Shown piece by piece: positions 8,133-18,126 of a stretch of DNA of 64,000 bases. Source of the stretch: Brevibacterium limosum (GTDB lineage Bacteria; Actinomycetota; Actinomycetes; Actinomycetales; Brevibacteriaceae). The notes beneath the pieces are model-generated. The model was not told where the DNA came from. It did no database searches and was given only the letters and a program-made list of their open reading frames with translations. The position numbers were made by a program, and so were the translations under genes. Each line of letters starts with the position of its first letter. The first letter of the stretch is position 1. The stretch covers positions 2,046,001-2,110,000 of the forward strand of contig NZ_CP050154.1 in the NCBI RefSeq assembly GCF_011617705.1, in the 5' to 3' direction.

Positions 8133-9155
8133 GTGAACACACCCCGCACCAGCAGACAGAGACAGCAGACCGAACGTCTGATGAATCTGCTGATCGCCCT
8201 GCGCGCGTCCCGCGGTTGGGTGTCGCGCAAGACTCTGATGAGCGCCATCGACGGCTATTCCGGACTCGACGAGGTCGCCTTCGATCGCAAATTCTCCCGC
8301 GACAAGGAACTGCTGCGGCATATGGGCATCACCATCGCCACCCGAGCCGAACACGACTCCTACGGTGATGTGGGGGAGACCGGCTACCGGATCTCCACCG
8401 CCGACTATGCGATGGACGACGTCGATCTCACCCCCGCCGAGGTGGCCGCCGTGACCGTGGCCGCCGCATTCTGGTCCGAAACCGAACTCGGGGAGTCCTC
8501 CGCCCAGGCGCTGACGAAGCTGCGCGCTCTCGGCATCGACCTCGATCAGTCCGCGGACGGGCCGGGAGCCGTCGACCCGGGCACCGCCGCGCACAGGCTG
8601 GCCAGCGCGAACTTCGCCGCCGCCCTCCATCACATCAACGCCCGCGAAGCCATCGGATTCCGCTATCACAAGCCCGGCCAGAGCGTGCGGAAGGTGCGCC
8701 TGGAACCCTTTGCGCTGCTCAGTCGTGGTGACCGCGTCTACCTCTTCGGCTTCGACCTCGATCGGCAGGCGCGTCGCACCTTCCGACTCTCCCGCGTCGA
8801 GGGTGGAATCGCGAAGCTCGGCGGCCGTGAACCCGGAGACTATGAGATCCCCGAGGACTTCTCCCCGCAGCTGGCGCTGCAGTCGAGCTCGGAGATGGCC
8901 GTCGTCGCCGAGGCGACGCTGCGCATCCGCGCCCACCGGGCCGATCCGCTGCGACGCCGACAGATCCGCAGCGACGGAGACGAAGTGATCATCGGCTGTT
9001 CCGATGTCGACGCCCTGGCCGCTGAGATCGTCGGTTTCGGTGATGCCGTCGATGCCGTCGACCCGCCCGAGCTCGTGCGAGCCGTCGACCGCAGACGCGA
9101 GGCGATCCGGGAGTCGCTCAACCGCTTGGGAGGCGCCAGTGTCCTCAGCGCGTGA
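8133..9155 (+). CDS. pafB: WYL-domain transcription regulator PafB
   Basis: 340 residues from GTG 8133. An N-terminal winged-helix segment (TERLMNLLIALRASRGWVSRKTL) is followed by a WYL domain (FRYHKPGQSVRKVRLEPFALL) and a C-terminal WCX region. In mycobacteria PafB pairs with PafC to activate the RecA/LexA-independent DNA-damage response. The gene overlaps pafC by 17 bases, and pafBC-tatA-tatC-helY follows the mycobacterial order. Confidence 0.9.
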   Translation: MNTPRTSRQRQQTERLMNLLIALRASRGWVSRKTLMSAIDGYSGLDEVAFDRKFSRDKELLRHMGITIATRAEHDSYGDVGETGYRISTADYAMDDVDLTPAEVAAVTVAAAFWSETELGESSAQALTKLRALGIDLDQSADGPGAVDPGTAAHRLASANFAAALHHINAREAIGFRYHKPGQSVRKVRLEPFALLSRGDRVYLFGFDLDRQARRTFRLSRVEGGIAKLGGREPGDYEIPEDFSPQLALQSSSEMAVVAEATLRIRAHRADPLRRRQIRSDGDEVIIGCSDVDALAAEIVGFGDAVDAVDPPELVRAVDRRREAIRESLNRLGGASVLSA

Positions 9156-10026
9156 ACGTCTCACCCGGCTGCTCAGCCTCGTGCCCTACCTCGACGCCCA
9201 TCCGGGAGCGGATCTCGAAGACACTGCCGCCTACTTCGGCATCGACTCCGACACTCTCATCGACGATCTGCAGCTGCTCTTCGTCACCGGCCGACCCGGA
9301 CATATGCCCGATGACCTCATCGATGCGTCCTGGGAGGGCGGACAGATCTTCATCTCCAACGCCGAGGAGGTCTCCGTGCCCGTGCGGCTGAGTGCCGAGG
9401 AGGCCGGCGTCCTCGTCCTCGCCCTCGACATGCTCTCGTCCCTGCCCGGGCTCGACTCCGAAGCGGTGGCCACTGCGGCGTCCAAACTGCGTGTGGCGGC
9501 GGGGGAGAACCTGCGCACCGCGGTCGATGTCAGTCCCATCGACGTCGATGAGGAGCTGCTGGCCGCTCTGCGGCAGGCCGTCGAGGACGGGACGGCGCTG
9601 CGCATAGACTACTACGTGGGGTCCCGCGACGAACTCACGACGCGGACCATCGCCCCGACCCGTCTCGTGCCCGGCGCCGATTGGTATGTCGACGCCTGGT
9701 GCTATTCGGCCGGGGCTCCGCGCCGTTTCGCCCTGGGCCGCATCCGGTCCTGGGAACCGGCGGCGCACCCCCCGATGTCGGTGAGCGAAGCGGCGACGAC
9801 CTCATACGAGGTCACCCTCGGTCTCGCGGCGAGAGGAGCATGGCTGGCAGATGAACTCGACGTGACGAATCGGGAATATCTCGACAGCGGTGAGACGAGT
9901 GTGCGTATCCGTCTGCTCGTGCACTCGGTGGCTTGGCTCAGCCGGTTTCTGCTCTGTCACGCCGATGTGATCACCGAAATCGATGACACCGAAGCGGTTG
10001 CGGCCGCTCTGCGCAGGCTCGGCTGA
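9139..10026 (+). CDS. pafC: WYL-domain transcription regulator PafC
   Basis: GTG 9139 (MSSARERLTRLLSLVPYLDA) lies inside the end of pafB behind GGGAGG, giving 295 residues. It has an N-terminal helix-turn-helix-like region, a WYL domain (TALRIDYYVGSRDELTTR, then LVPGADWYVDAWC) and a WCX tail. It is the expected partner of PafB. The longer upstream frame is a shadow of pafB. Confidence 0.9.
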   Translation: MSSARERLTRLLSLVPYLDAHPGADLEDTAAYFGIDSDTLIDDLQLLFVTGRPGHMPDDLIDASWEGGQIFISNAEEVSVPVRLSAEEAGVLVLALDMLSSLPGLDSEAVATAASKLRVAAGENLRTAVDVSPIDVDEELLAALRQAVEDGTALRIDYYVGSRDELTTRTIAPTRLVPGADWYVDAWCYSAGAPRRFALGRIRSWEPAAHPPMSVSEAATTSYEVTLGLAARGAWLADELDVTNREYLDSGETSVRIRLLVHSVAWLSRFLLCHADVITEIDDTEAVAAALRRLG

Positions 10027-10073
10027 GACGAAGACCGCGTCCGAATGTGGATGAAAGGCTCAGCCGCAGCGCG

Positions 10074-10079
10074 TAGAAT
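10074..10079 (+). promoter_or_regulatory. Candidate -10 box (TAGAAT) for tatA
   Basis: TAGAAT lies 35 bases before the tatA ATG in the short gap after pafC. A clear -35 is not seen. AAGGAGAGC precedes the ATG. Confidence 0.4.
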
Positions 10080-10114
10080 CGTCCACAGCATCAACAATCC
10101 AAGGAGAGCTCCCC

Positions 10115-10405
10115 ATGAAACCGAGTTTCGTGCAGATCGCGATCGTGATCCTCATCATCGTGATCATCTTCGGCGCACCCAAACTGCCGCAGCTGGCCCG
10201 AAGCCTGGGACAGTCGATGAAGATCTTCAAGTCCGAGGTCAAGGATCTGCGCGGCGACGAGGACGAATCCGGCACGAGCAAGACCACCGAGCCGGGAGCG
10301 CTCAATCAGAACTCCTCGACCGATTCCGCCGCGGCCACCGGTGAGACCACCGGAACCGAGGAGTCGCGGCGAGAGAAGCAGGACCCGCAGTCTCACGAGA
10401 AGTGA
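10115..10405 (+). CDS. tatA: Sec-independent translocase subunit TatA
   Basis: 96 residues. One N-terminal membrane helix (VQIAIVILIIVIIFGAPKLP) carries the FGAPKLP hinge, and an amphipathic helix (LARSLGQSMKIFKSEVKDL) and an acidic tail follow. This is TatA, which forms the pore for folded twin-arginine substrates. The tatC GTG overlaps its stop codon (GTGA), so the two are co-translated. Confidence 0.96.
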   Translation: MKPSFVQIAIVILIIVIIFGAPKLPQLARSLGQSMKIFKSEVKDLRGDEDESGTSKTTEPGALNQNSSTDSAAATGETTGTEESRREKQDPQSHEK

Positions 10406-11244
10406 AAGAGAACAGTCAGCGGAAGCCATCTCGATCACGGAAGAGCAATCCTGAGAAGAAGATGCCCGTCGTCGGGCACCTCGTCGAGTTGCGCAACCGG
10501 GTCATCATCTCCGCCATCGCCATGGCCCTCGGTGCGGTGGCCGGCTGGTTCCTCTACGATCCCGTCCTCGATATCCTCCAAGAGCCGATCCGGACCATCC
10601 GAGACAACGGCGGTCGGATGGCCGAGATCAACTTCGCCGGAGTCGCCTCGCCCTTCGACCTGAAGATCAAACTCTCGTTCTTCATCGGTCTCTTCCTCTC
10701 CTGCCCGATCTGGCTCTATGAGGTCTGGGCCTTCATCGTGCCGGGTCTGAAGCGGAAGGAGAAGCTGTACTCCCTCGGATTCCTCGGCGCGGCGATCCCG
10801 CTGTTCCTGGCCGGGTCGACGATGGCGTTCTTCGCGCTGCCCAACGCGGTGAAGGCGCTGACCTCGTTCACCCCCGAGGGCGGCACGAACATCATCCCGG
10901 CACAGGACTACCTGAGCTTCGTGATGGTCATCATCGTGGTCTTCGGACTCGCCTTCGTCCTGCCGGTGCTCATGGTGGGACTGAACATGCTCGGGATCCT
11001 GTCGGCGGAGAGGATCAAGAAGTCGTGGCGCATCATCGTCATGCTCGTCTTCCTGTTCGCCGCGATCGCCACCCCGACTCCGGACGCAATGTCCATGTTC
11101 TTCCTCGTCATCCCCATGATGACGCTGTTCTGCCTGGCGTGGGTGATCTGCGTCTTCAACGATCGCCGACGCAAGAAGCGGCTCATCGCGCAGGGCCTGT
11201 GGGTCGACGAGGACGAACTGACCGACGAAGAGAAGAATGACTGA
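10402..11244 (+). CDS. tatC: Sec-independent translocase subunit TatC
   Basis: 280 residues with six predicted membrane segments. The TatC N-terminal signature is seen as VVGHLVELRNRVIISAIAMA, followed by FDLKIKLSFFIGLFLSCPIW and IATPTPDAMSMFFLVIPM. TatC recognises the twin-arginine signal. The C-terminus is acidic (DEDELTDEEKND). The stop overlaps the start of helY by eight bases. Confidence 0.96.
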   Translation: MKENSQRKPSRSRKSNPEKKMPVVGHLVELRNRVIISAIAMALGAVAGWFLYDPVLDILQEPIRTIRDNGGRMAEINFAGVASPFDLKIKLSFFIGLFLSCPIWLYEVWAFIVPGLKRKEKLYSLGFLGAAIPLFLAGSTMAFFALPNAVKALTSFTPEGGTNIIPAQDYLSFVMVIIVVFGLAFVLPVLMVGLNMLGILSAERIKKSWRIIVMLVFLFAAIATPTPDAMSMFFLVIPMMTLFCLAWVICVFNDRRRKKRLIAQGLWVDEDELTDEEKND

Positions 11245-13957
11245 CTCCACACCACTTTCGACCGACACCTCTGCGGAGCAACCGCTGAGCCCCTCCGCCG
11301 CCTATGCCGACTTCAAGGCGCGTGCAGAGTTCGCGCGCACACCCTTGGGCGAGTTCATGGAGCGCACCGAGTTCGACCTCGACGACTTCCAGATCGAAGC
11401 CTGCAGCCATCTGCAGGAGGGCGAGGACGTGCTGGTCACCGCGCCGACCGGAGCGGGCAAGACGCTCATTGCGGAGTTCGCTGTGCAATTGGCGCGGGGC
11501 GAGGGCAAACGGATCTTCTACACCACGCCGATCAAGGCGCTGAGCAATCAGAAGTTCAATGACCTCGCCGAGGTGCACGGAGCCGAGAACGTCGGGCTGC
11601 TCACCGGTGACACCTCGATCCGACGCGACGCGCCGATCATCGTCATGACCACCGAAGTGCTGCGCAACATGCTCTACAACGATGTGGCAGGTCTGGCGGA
11701 TCTCGGCTTCGTCGTCCTCGACGAAGTCCATTACCTCGCCGACCGGTTCCGCGGCCCCGTGTGGGAAGAGGTCATCATCCACCTTCCCGACCGTGTGCAG
11801 ATGGTGTCGCTGTCGGCGACGGTGTCCAACGTCGAGGAGTTCGGTGCCTGGCTGCGCGAGGTCAGAGGACCGACGACGATCGTGTCGACGAGCCACCGGC
11901 CCGTGCCCCTGGTCAACCATGTCCTCGTCGGCCACCGGATGTACGACCTGTTCACGCACACCGATTCCGATCGGATCGACCCGGCGCTCAACCATGCCAC
12001 GCGCACTCACGGGGGACCGCGCTCGAAGCGCGCGCGTGCCACCCGGGCGCGGTTCCGTCGTCCCAGCCGCACTCAGGTGGTGGCCTCCCTCGCCGAGGCG
12101 GCCATGCTGCCGGCGATCATGTTCATCTTCTCCCGCAACGGCTGCGACGAAGCCGTCGAACAGTACCTGAGCACGGGCACCGACCTGAATTCGAGGGAAG
12201 AGAAGACGATCGTCAACGCCGCTCTCGAATCCCTGCGCGATGAGCTCGCCGATGAAGACCTCGGCATCCTCGGCTATCACACCTTCCGTGAGGGTCTGCT
12301 GCTCGGCGTGGCCGCCCACCACGCGGGGATGATCCCGCAGTTCAAGCAGCTCGTCGAAGAGCTGTTCTCGCAGGGAATCATCAAGGTCGTCTTCGCCACG
12401 GAGACCCTGGCCCTGGGCATCAACATGCCTGCACGCACCGTCGTACTCGAGAAGCTCGTGAAGTTCAACGGCGAAGCGCATGTGATGATCACGCCGGGGG
12501 AGTACACGCAGCTGACCGGACGGGCCGGTCGCCGCGGAATCGATCGAATCGGCCATTCGGTCGTGGTGTGGCACCCGACCATCGAAGTCAGCGAGCTGGC
12601 GGCCCTGGCCTCGAACCGCTCCTACGCGCTGAACTCCGCTTTCGGACCGACCTACAATATGACGGCGAACCTGCTGTCGCGGATGGGCTCGGACGAAGCC
12701 GCCAAGGTGCTTGAAACCTCGTTCGCCCAGTTCCAAGCCGATAAGGCCGTTGTCGGCCTGGCCCGGAAGGTGCGAAAGAACGAAGCCACGATCGAGGCGT
12801 ACGAGAAGTCCATGCACTGCGATCTCGGCGACTTCTCCGAATACGCCGGACTGCGTCGGGCGATCTCGGACACGCAGAAGCAGGAGACGCGGACGAAGTC
12901 GCGGAACAAGCAGCGCGATATCGTCGAATCACTCACCGCACTCAAGATCGGCGATGTGGTGATGATGCCTGCGAAACGGGTCGGCGGACGCGCGGTCATC
13001 ATCGCCCCGATGAGCAACAAGGACGGCGTCTCCCGACTGCCCACCGTGCTCACCGAGCAGGGCAAGGTGTGGCACCTGCGCCCGCACGAGGTGACCGAAC
13101 CCGTCGCCTCTCAGGGGCGAGTACGGGTGCCGAAGAAGTTCAACCACCGGCAGGCAGGCGATCGCAGGCAGCTGCTGTCCATCCTCGATGCCGCCGTTCA
13201 CGACGGTCGGGTCGATTCCGAAGCTCACTGGGAATCGAGCCGGCAGCATCAGGGCGAAAGCACCACCGTGACCGAGCTCCAGGCGCAGATGCGGGCACAC
13301 CCCTGCCATGACTGCCCGGACCGGGAGCTCCACGCTCGATGGGCCACCCGTGCTGACAAGCTCATCAGGGAGAACGATTCGCTCATCGCCCGCATCGAAG
13401 GCCGCACCACTTCGATCGCTTTGGTCTTCGACCGTGTCCAGGATGTGCTGCGCGGTCTCGGTTTCGACCCCGCACACTCGACGATGCTGCGCCGCATCTA
13501 CGGAGAACGTGATCTGCTGGTGGCGCTGACGATCCGCGCCGGTCTGTGGGACCGCCTCGATGAGCCGGAACTCGCGGCCTTCGCGTCGATCTTCGTGTTC
13601 CAGTCGCGCAGGGACACCCTCACAGCGCACCGGGCCCCGAGCGCCGATCTCAAAGCCGTCTGCGACGAATCCGAGACGATCTGGCGTCGGCTCTTCCACC
13701 TCGAAGAGCAGCATGCGCTGAACACGACGGACGAACCGGACCGTGGCCTGATCAGACCGATGTACCGGTGGACCGAAGGCAAAACGCTCTCGGAGTCCCT
13801 GCGGGGCAGCGATATCGCCGCCGGAGACTTCGTCAGATGGGCCAAACAGAGCCTCGATCTGCTCGGTCAGGTCGCTGAAGTCATCGATGCGGAGACCGCA
13901 GTGCGGGTGCGTCGCACGATCGAAGCCATCCGTCGCGGAGTCGTCGCCGACTCCTGA
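11237..13957 (+). CDS. helY: DEAD/DEAH-box helicase HelY (Ski2-like)
   Basis: 906 residues from an ATG inside the tatC end. Helicase motifs in order are TAPTGAGKT (Walker A), TTPIKALSNQK, VVLDEVHYL (DEVH box), SLSATVSN and, in the second RecA domain, TQLTGRAGRRGIDR. The C-terminal part fits the DSHCT domain of Ski2/Mtr4-type helicases. It is the HelY type found next to tatAC in mycobacteria; the substrate is not established and RNA is likely. A long hairpin follows the gene. Confidence 0.92.
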   Translation: MTDSTPLSTDTSAEQPLSPSAAYADFKARAEFARTPLGEFMERTEFDLDDFQIEACSHLQEGEDVLVTAPTGAGKTLIAEFAVQLARGEGKRIFYTTPIKALSNQKFNDLAEVHGAENVGLLTGDTSIRRDAPIIVMTTEVLRNMLYNDVAGLADLGFVVLDEVHYLADRFRGPVWEEVIIHLPDRVQMVSLSATVSNVEEFGAWLREVRGPTTIVSTSHRPVPLVNHVLVGHRMYDLFTHTDSDRIDPALNHATRTHGGPRSKRARATRARFRRPSRTQVVASLAEAAMLPAIMFIFSRNGCDEAVEQYLSTGTDLNSREEKTIVNAALESLRDELADEDLGILGYHTFREGLLLGVAAHHAGMIPQFKQLVEELFSQGIIKVVFATETLALGINMPARTVVLEKLVKFNGEAHVMITPGEYTQLTGRAGRRGIDRIGHSVVVWHPTIEVSELAALASNRSYALNSAFGPTYNMTANLLSRMGSDEAAKVLETSFAQFQADKAVVGLARKVRKNEATIEAYEKSMHCDLGDFSEYAGLRRAISDTQKQETRTKSRNKQRDIVESLTALKIGDVVMMPAKRVGGRAVIIAPMSNKDGVSRLPTVLTEQGKVWHLRPHEVTEPVASQGRVRVPKKFNHRQAGDRRQLLSILDAAVHDGRVDSEAHWESSRQHQGESTTVTELQAQMRAHPCHDCPDRELHARWATRADKLIRENDSLIARIEGRTTSIALVFDRVQDVLRGLGFDPAHSTMLRRIYGERDLLVALTIRAGLWDRLDEPELAAFASIFVFQSRRDTLTAHRAPSADLKAVCDESETIWRRLFHLEEQHALNTTDEPDRGLIRPMYRWTEGKTLSESLRGSDIAAGDFVRWAKQSLDLLGQVAEVIDAETAVRVRRTIEAIRRGVVADS

Positions 13958-14021
13958 CCGTCGCCGGAATCTGTCCGTCGTCGTCACCGGACAGAGTGGG
14001 CACCTTGATCGATACGGGCTC

Positions 14022-14064
14022 GAGACCGGGCCTCGGCTCCCCGCAGGAGCCGGGGCCCGGTCTC
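14022..14064. terminator. Long hairpin between helY and secA2
   Basis: A 19-bp stem, with one G-T wobble, is formed by 14022-14040 and 14046-14064 around a five-base loop. The arms are GAGACCGGGCC-T-CGGCTCC and its partner. It lies between convergent genes and probably terminates both. Confidence 0.8.
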
Positions 14065-14070
14065 ACCGTC

Positions 14071-16332
14071 TCAGCGGCGGACCTTCTTGACGATGTTCTC
14101 GATATCGGAGCCGAATGCGTTCTCGGTCGTCAGATAGGTCCACGTCGACGACGGACGTTTGAGACCATGCGATTCGAGATCGATTCCCTCATCGGTGATC
14201 GTCGCCTCCTCGATCGTCGCCTTCGAATCGTCGATCACATCTGACCAGAACGACGAGAAGACGCGGATCGACTCTGTGTTGAACGCTTCGTGCGGTTTCT
14301 CCCGGGCGAAGGTGCGCAGGTGGATGCCCTCACGCAGATCGTTGAGGAAGGCGAGGTGATCGACCCAACGCGCGTCGAGGTGGAAGAGCATGACTTCGCG
14401 GAGAACCGACTCCAGCAGCTCCTCCGAATGCTCCTGTGCGATCTCATCGGCACGGTCGCCGAGTTCGTCTCGCAGCTGACTGACCGGTTCGTCGTCCTTG
14501 CGGATCTCGGCTCGGCGTTCGAGGACGAGTTCGCGCTGTTTGGCCATGAGTTCATTGAAACGCCAGGTGTCACGGTGCAGTGCGGTGTTCTGCCCCTCGG
14601 CGATGCGCTGAGCATGCTCGACGAGGCCGAGAGCGCGCTTGGACTCGATGAGCCCGGTCTCGTCGCCCTCGGAGACGAAGCGCTGGATCTCGGGAACCCT
14701 GGTGAGCAGTTCATCTTCGAGGCTGGTGAAGAACACGGACGTGCCGGGATCACCCTGACGACCCGCACGACCGCGCAGCTGGTCATCGAGACGCGAAGAG
14801 GGATAGCGACCGGCACCGATGACGAGGAGACCGCCGGCATCGGCGACGTCATCGTCGGCCAGACGGATATCGGTGCCGCGTCCGGCCATCTGAGTGGACA
14901 CCGTCACCGCACCGGGCGCACCCGCCTTCGCGATGATCTCGGCTTCCCGGGAATCGTCCTTCGCATTCAGCACCGCGGCTTCGATTCCGCGTTCGGTCAG
15001 CCGATCGGCCAGGGACTCGCTCTCGGCCACCGACGAGGTGCCGATGAGCACGGGACGGCTGCGGGCATGATTGTCGGCGACCTCTTCGACGATCGCGCGT
15101 TCCTTCGACTCCTGGTAGGTGAACAGGCGATCGGGTTCGTCGATGCGGATCACGGGCAGGTGAGTGTCGATGGGCACGATCTCCAGCCCATAGAATTCGC
15201 GCAGGTCGTCGCCGACGGCCAGCGCGGTGCCGGTCATTCCGCACACCGTCGCATAACCGTGGATGAGCTCCTCGACGGTCATCTGGTCGAGGATCTCCCC
15301 GCTGTCGGTGGCCTCCAGGCTCTCCTTGGCTTCGACAGCGGCTTGGAGCCCGTCGGGCCAGCGCTGGAGTTCGGCGACGCGACCGCGGGAGGAGGAGATG
15401 AGTTTGATCCGTCCGTCGACGACAAGGTAGTCGACATCGCGTTTGACCAGTGCCCGGGCGTGGAGAGCGAGGTTGACGGCGGCGAGCGTCTCGGCATCCT
15501 CTCCGAAGAGTGCGACCTCGAGTTCTTCTTCGACCCGGTCGACTCCGGCGTCGGTGAGTGAGACGGCATGACGGTCGGCGCTGACCTCATAGTCGGTGTC
15601 CGGGCTGAGCCGGGACACGAGTGCTGCGATGGCGGCATCGGTGTCCTGCACACTGGCAGAGCCCGCGAGGACCAGCGGCACGCGCGCTTCGTCGATGAGC
15701 ACCGAGTCGGCCTCATCGACGATGACGACATCACGTTCGGGGACCCGCTGATCGGCATCATCGGTGAGGAACCGATCACGGAGGACGTCGAATCCGACCT
15801 CGGTCACCGAGGCGTAGACGACCTCGGCACGGTAGGCCTCACGGCGTTCGTCGTCGGTCTGCGCACCGGAGATCGCGGCGGATTTCACACCGAGGAGGTC
15901 GAACAGCGGCTTCATCCAGCTGCGGTCACGGACGGCGAGGTAGTCGTTGACGCTGACGACGTGCACACGTCGTCCCTGGAGGGCGTAGCCGGCTGCCGCC
16001 AGGGCACCGACGAGAGTCTTGCCCTCACCGGTGGCCATCTGCACGATGCTGCCCTGCAGGAGCCCGACGAGCCCGCGCAGCTGTGTGTCGTAGGCCCGTT
16101 CGTCCAAGACCCGCTCACCGGCTTCGCGCGCCAGAGCGCAGTAGCGGATGAGCGTCTGCTGCTGGCTGCCCGATGTGAAGACCTCAGCGGCGGCTTCCGT
16201 GAGCTCGGCATCGCTGAGCTCGGAGAATTCGCGCCCGGCCGCTCCCAGATCGTCGACGGCGCGCTCGAACCAACCTGTCGTCTTCTCCGCATGAGAGCCG
16301 GGTCGGTTGAGCAGGCGAGAGAGAAATCCCAT
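14071..16332 (-). CDS. secA2: Accessory Sec translocase ATPase SecA2
   Basis: 753 residues from an ATG at 16332, shorter than a housekeeping SecA (about 900). The N-terminal motor has MATGEGKTLVGALAAAGYAL (Walker A) and VIVDEADSVLIDEAR (DEAD-like Walker B). The second motor half has STQMAGRGTDIRLADD and RLDDQLRGRAGRQGDPG. The zinc-binding C-terminal tail of SecA1 is absent, as is usual for SecA2. In mycobacteria SecA2 exports a small set of proteins. It is convergent with helY and lies 42 bases downstream of the nuclease-fusion gene. Confidence 0.9.
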   Translation of the reverse strand: MGFLSRLLNRPGSHAEKTTGWFERAVDDLGAAGREFSELSDAELTEAAAEVFTSGSQQQTLIRYCALAREAGERVLDERAYDTQLRGLVGLLQGSIVQMATGEGKTLVGALAAAGYALQGRRVHVVSVNDYLAVRDRSWMKPLFDLLGVKSAAISGAQTDDERREAYRAEVVYASVTEVGFDVLRDRFLTDDADQRVPERDVVIVDEADSVLIDEARVPLVLAGSASVQDTDAAIAALVSRLSPDTDYEVSADRHAVSLTDAGVDRVEEELEVALFGEDAETLAAVNLALHARALVKRDVDYLVVDGRIKLISSSRGRVAELQRWPDGLQAAVEAKESLEATDSGEILDQMTVEELIHGYATVCGMTGTALAVGDDLREFYGLEIVPIDTHLPVIRIDEPDRLFTYQESKERAIVEEVADNHARSRPVLIGTSSVAESESLADRLTERGIEAAVLNAKDDSREAEIIAKAGAPGAVTVSTQMAGRGTDIRLADDDVADAGGLLVIGAGRYPSSRLDDQLRGRAGRQGDPGTSVFFTSLEDELLTRVPEIQRFVSEGDETGLIESKRALGLVEHAQRIAEGQNTALHRDTWRFNELMAKQRELVLERRAEIRKDDEPVSQLRDELGDRADEIAQEHSEELLESVLREVMLFHLDARWVDHLAFLNDLREGIHLRTFAREKPHEAFNTESIRVFSSFWSDVIDDSKATIEEATITDEGIDLESHGLKRPSSTWTYLTTENAFGSDIENIVKKVRR

Positions 16333-16374
16333 TGTCGTCCTTCGTCGTGTGTACGTCGGTGTCGAGTCTAGCGT

Positions 16375-18069
16375 TCAGCACATCGGCCACGAACCGTCGA
16401 CGACTGCTTCGGCGTTGCCCTTCTTCCGCAGCCAGGCCTGCAGCCGTGCCGCCTGTGAGCGCTTCCAATCGGCCTGCGCGGCCATGATCTCAGCGTTGCT
16501 GAGCACAGAGATTTCCGTGGACTTTTCGGCCAATGCTCGGGAAATGTCCAGAGCGGCCAGGGCATCGGCAGCGGCATCGTGGGCGTCGAGGAGTTCGACC
16601 TGGTAGATCTTCGCCGTTTCGATCAGCGTCCGCTTGCCCCTGCGGTAGGGATCGATGTTCTTGTCGACGACGAAGGTGTCGACGATCGTCGGGATGATCG
16701 ACGGGAAATCGATGTCCGGGCGGTGGCGAGCCACCTCGGCGGCCATCACGCTGAGGTCGTAGACGACGTTGTGTCCGACGACGACGGCGCCTTCCTCCCT
16801 GAGTGCGGCGAACTCCGCACACAGTTCGCTGACCACCTGAGCGGCGGCCGCACCGTTGGCCTGAGCGAATTCGGTCGTGATTCCGTGAACCGCTCGCGCC
16901 GATTCCGGGATCTCGATTCCCGGATTGGCCAGCCACGTGCGCACCTGTGCGGCCGAGTCGACGAAGGCGGCGGTGACGATGCGGGCAGTGGCCGGTTCGA
17001 CCCCGGTGGTCTCGAGGTCGAAGCCGACGAGCCGCGACTGCACCCACGAACCGGCACCGCCGGTCCGCGGTGTCGACTCAGCCGATCGCTCCGGCCCCGG
17101 CTGTCCCGATGCGCCGCCCTGCATCGGGGCGTCTGCCGGCGCCGAGCCGCCGGTGCCGGCCACGGATTCGAGCGCGGCGATGAGGTTGTCGACGGAGCGA
17201 CGGATGTTCTGCCCTTCAGCGGCGCTGTCGACTCCAGCGCGGTCGAAACCGTTCGGAACCGACTCGAGGTCGATGCCGTGGTCGACGTCGGTCAGGCAGC
17301 GCATGACCTCGAGCGTCTTGTACAGGGTGTCTTCGACCTCGATGATCGTCGCTGCCCGCTTCGGGCTGAGTCCACCGGACTTCACTCCGGCTTTGGCGGC
17401 CTTGACGATCGACTCGAGGGAGCCGAAGTTCTCCAGCAGGGTCGCAGCGGTCTTCTCCCCGATGCCGGGAGCTCCGGGGAGACCGTCGGACGGGTCGCCG
17501 CGCAACGCTGCGAGCTCACGGTAGCGGGTGCCGTCGGGCACTCCGTAGGCGCTCGGCAGATCGGCCTGGGTCACGGCTTCCCACTCGCCGCCCTTGCGGG
17601 GCCGCAGGACGCTGACCTCGGTGGTCGAGTCGAGTAGAGCCAACAGGTCGCGGTCGGGGGAGACGATGACCACGGGGGTCGTCGACTGGGCGGCCATCGT
17701 GGCGATGACGTCATCGGCTTCGGTTCCCGCCACCTCGGCGATGGGGATTCCGGCGGCGGCGAGGACACGATTCATGATCGGCAGCTGCACGGCCAGCTCG
17801 GGTGGGATCTCCGTTCCCGCTTCCTCATCCTTGACTCGCGCCGCCTTGTATTCGGGCATGATCGCGGTGCGGAAGGCCGGACGCCAATCGGCGTCCATCG
17901 TCGCGATCACACGATCGGTGTCGAAGCGGCGCACCATCTGGGCCACGGTGTCGAGCACCCCGCGCACGGCGTTGACCGGATGACCGTCGGCGTTGACGAT
18001 CGAATCCGGCACCGAATAGAAGGCGCGGTAGTACAGAGCAGGCGTATCTAGCAGAACCAAGGGCTTCAC
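16375..18069 (-). CDS. Fusion of 5'-3' flap-type exonuclease and DEDDh 3'-5' exonuclease
   Basis: I prefer GTG 18069 (MKPLVLLDTPALYYRAFYS), giving 564 residues; the frame is open to 18114. Residues 1-300 form a Pol I-type 5'-3' exonuclease (PIN/FEN) domain with MDADWRPAF, GTEADDVIATMA, VSPDRDLLALL and the helix-hairpin-helix RGDPSDGLPGAPGIGEKTA. A Gly/Pro/Ser linker (about 305-340) leads to a DEDDh domain with FDLETTG (350-356), GHNVVYD (about 432-438) and HDAAADA (497-503), so its catalytic residues look complete. Mycobacteria have the first domain as a free protein (Rv2090) near helY. The fusion suggests joint processing of DNA ends. Confidence 0.88.
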   Translation of the reverse strand: MKPLVLLDTPALYYRAFYSVPDSIVNADGHPVNAVRGVLDTVAQMVRRFDTDRVIATMDADWRPAFRTAIMPEYKAARVKDEEAGTEIPPELAVQLPIMNRVLAAAGIPIAEVAGTEADDVIATMAAQSTTPVVIVSPDRDLLALLDSTTEVSVLRPRKGGEWEAVTQADLPSAYGVPDGTRYRELAALRGDPSDGLPGAPGIGEKTAATLLENFGSLESIVKAAKAGVKSGGLSPKRAATIIEVEDTLYKTLEVMRCLTDVDHGIDLESVPNGFDRAGVDSAAEGQNIRRSVDNLIAALESVAGTGGSAPADAPMQGGASGQPGPERSAESTPRTGGAGSWVQSRLVGFDLETTGVEPATARIVTAAFVDSAAQVRTWLANPGIEIPESARAVHGITTEFAQANGAAAAQVVSELCAEFAALREEGAVVVGHNVVYDLSVMAAEVARHRPDIDFPSIIPTIVDTFVVDKNIDPYRRGKRTLIETAKIYQVELLDAHDAAADALAALDISRALAEKSTEISVLSNAEIMAAQADWKRSQAARLQAWLRKKGNAEAVVDGSWPMC

Positions 18070-18126
18070 AATCGATGACGATACCCGACCGTCCTGACAC
18101 AGGTGTAGCCGCAACGGCCGACGGTG

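Noticed and set aside
14290..15561. Long open frame (423 codons) on the plus strand opposite secA2
   Set aside because: It is a high-GC shadow of the secA2 reading frame, with no recognisable protein pattern.
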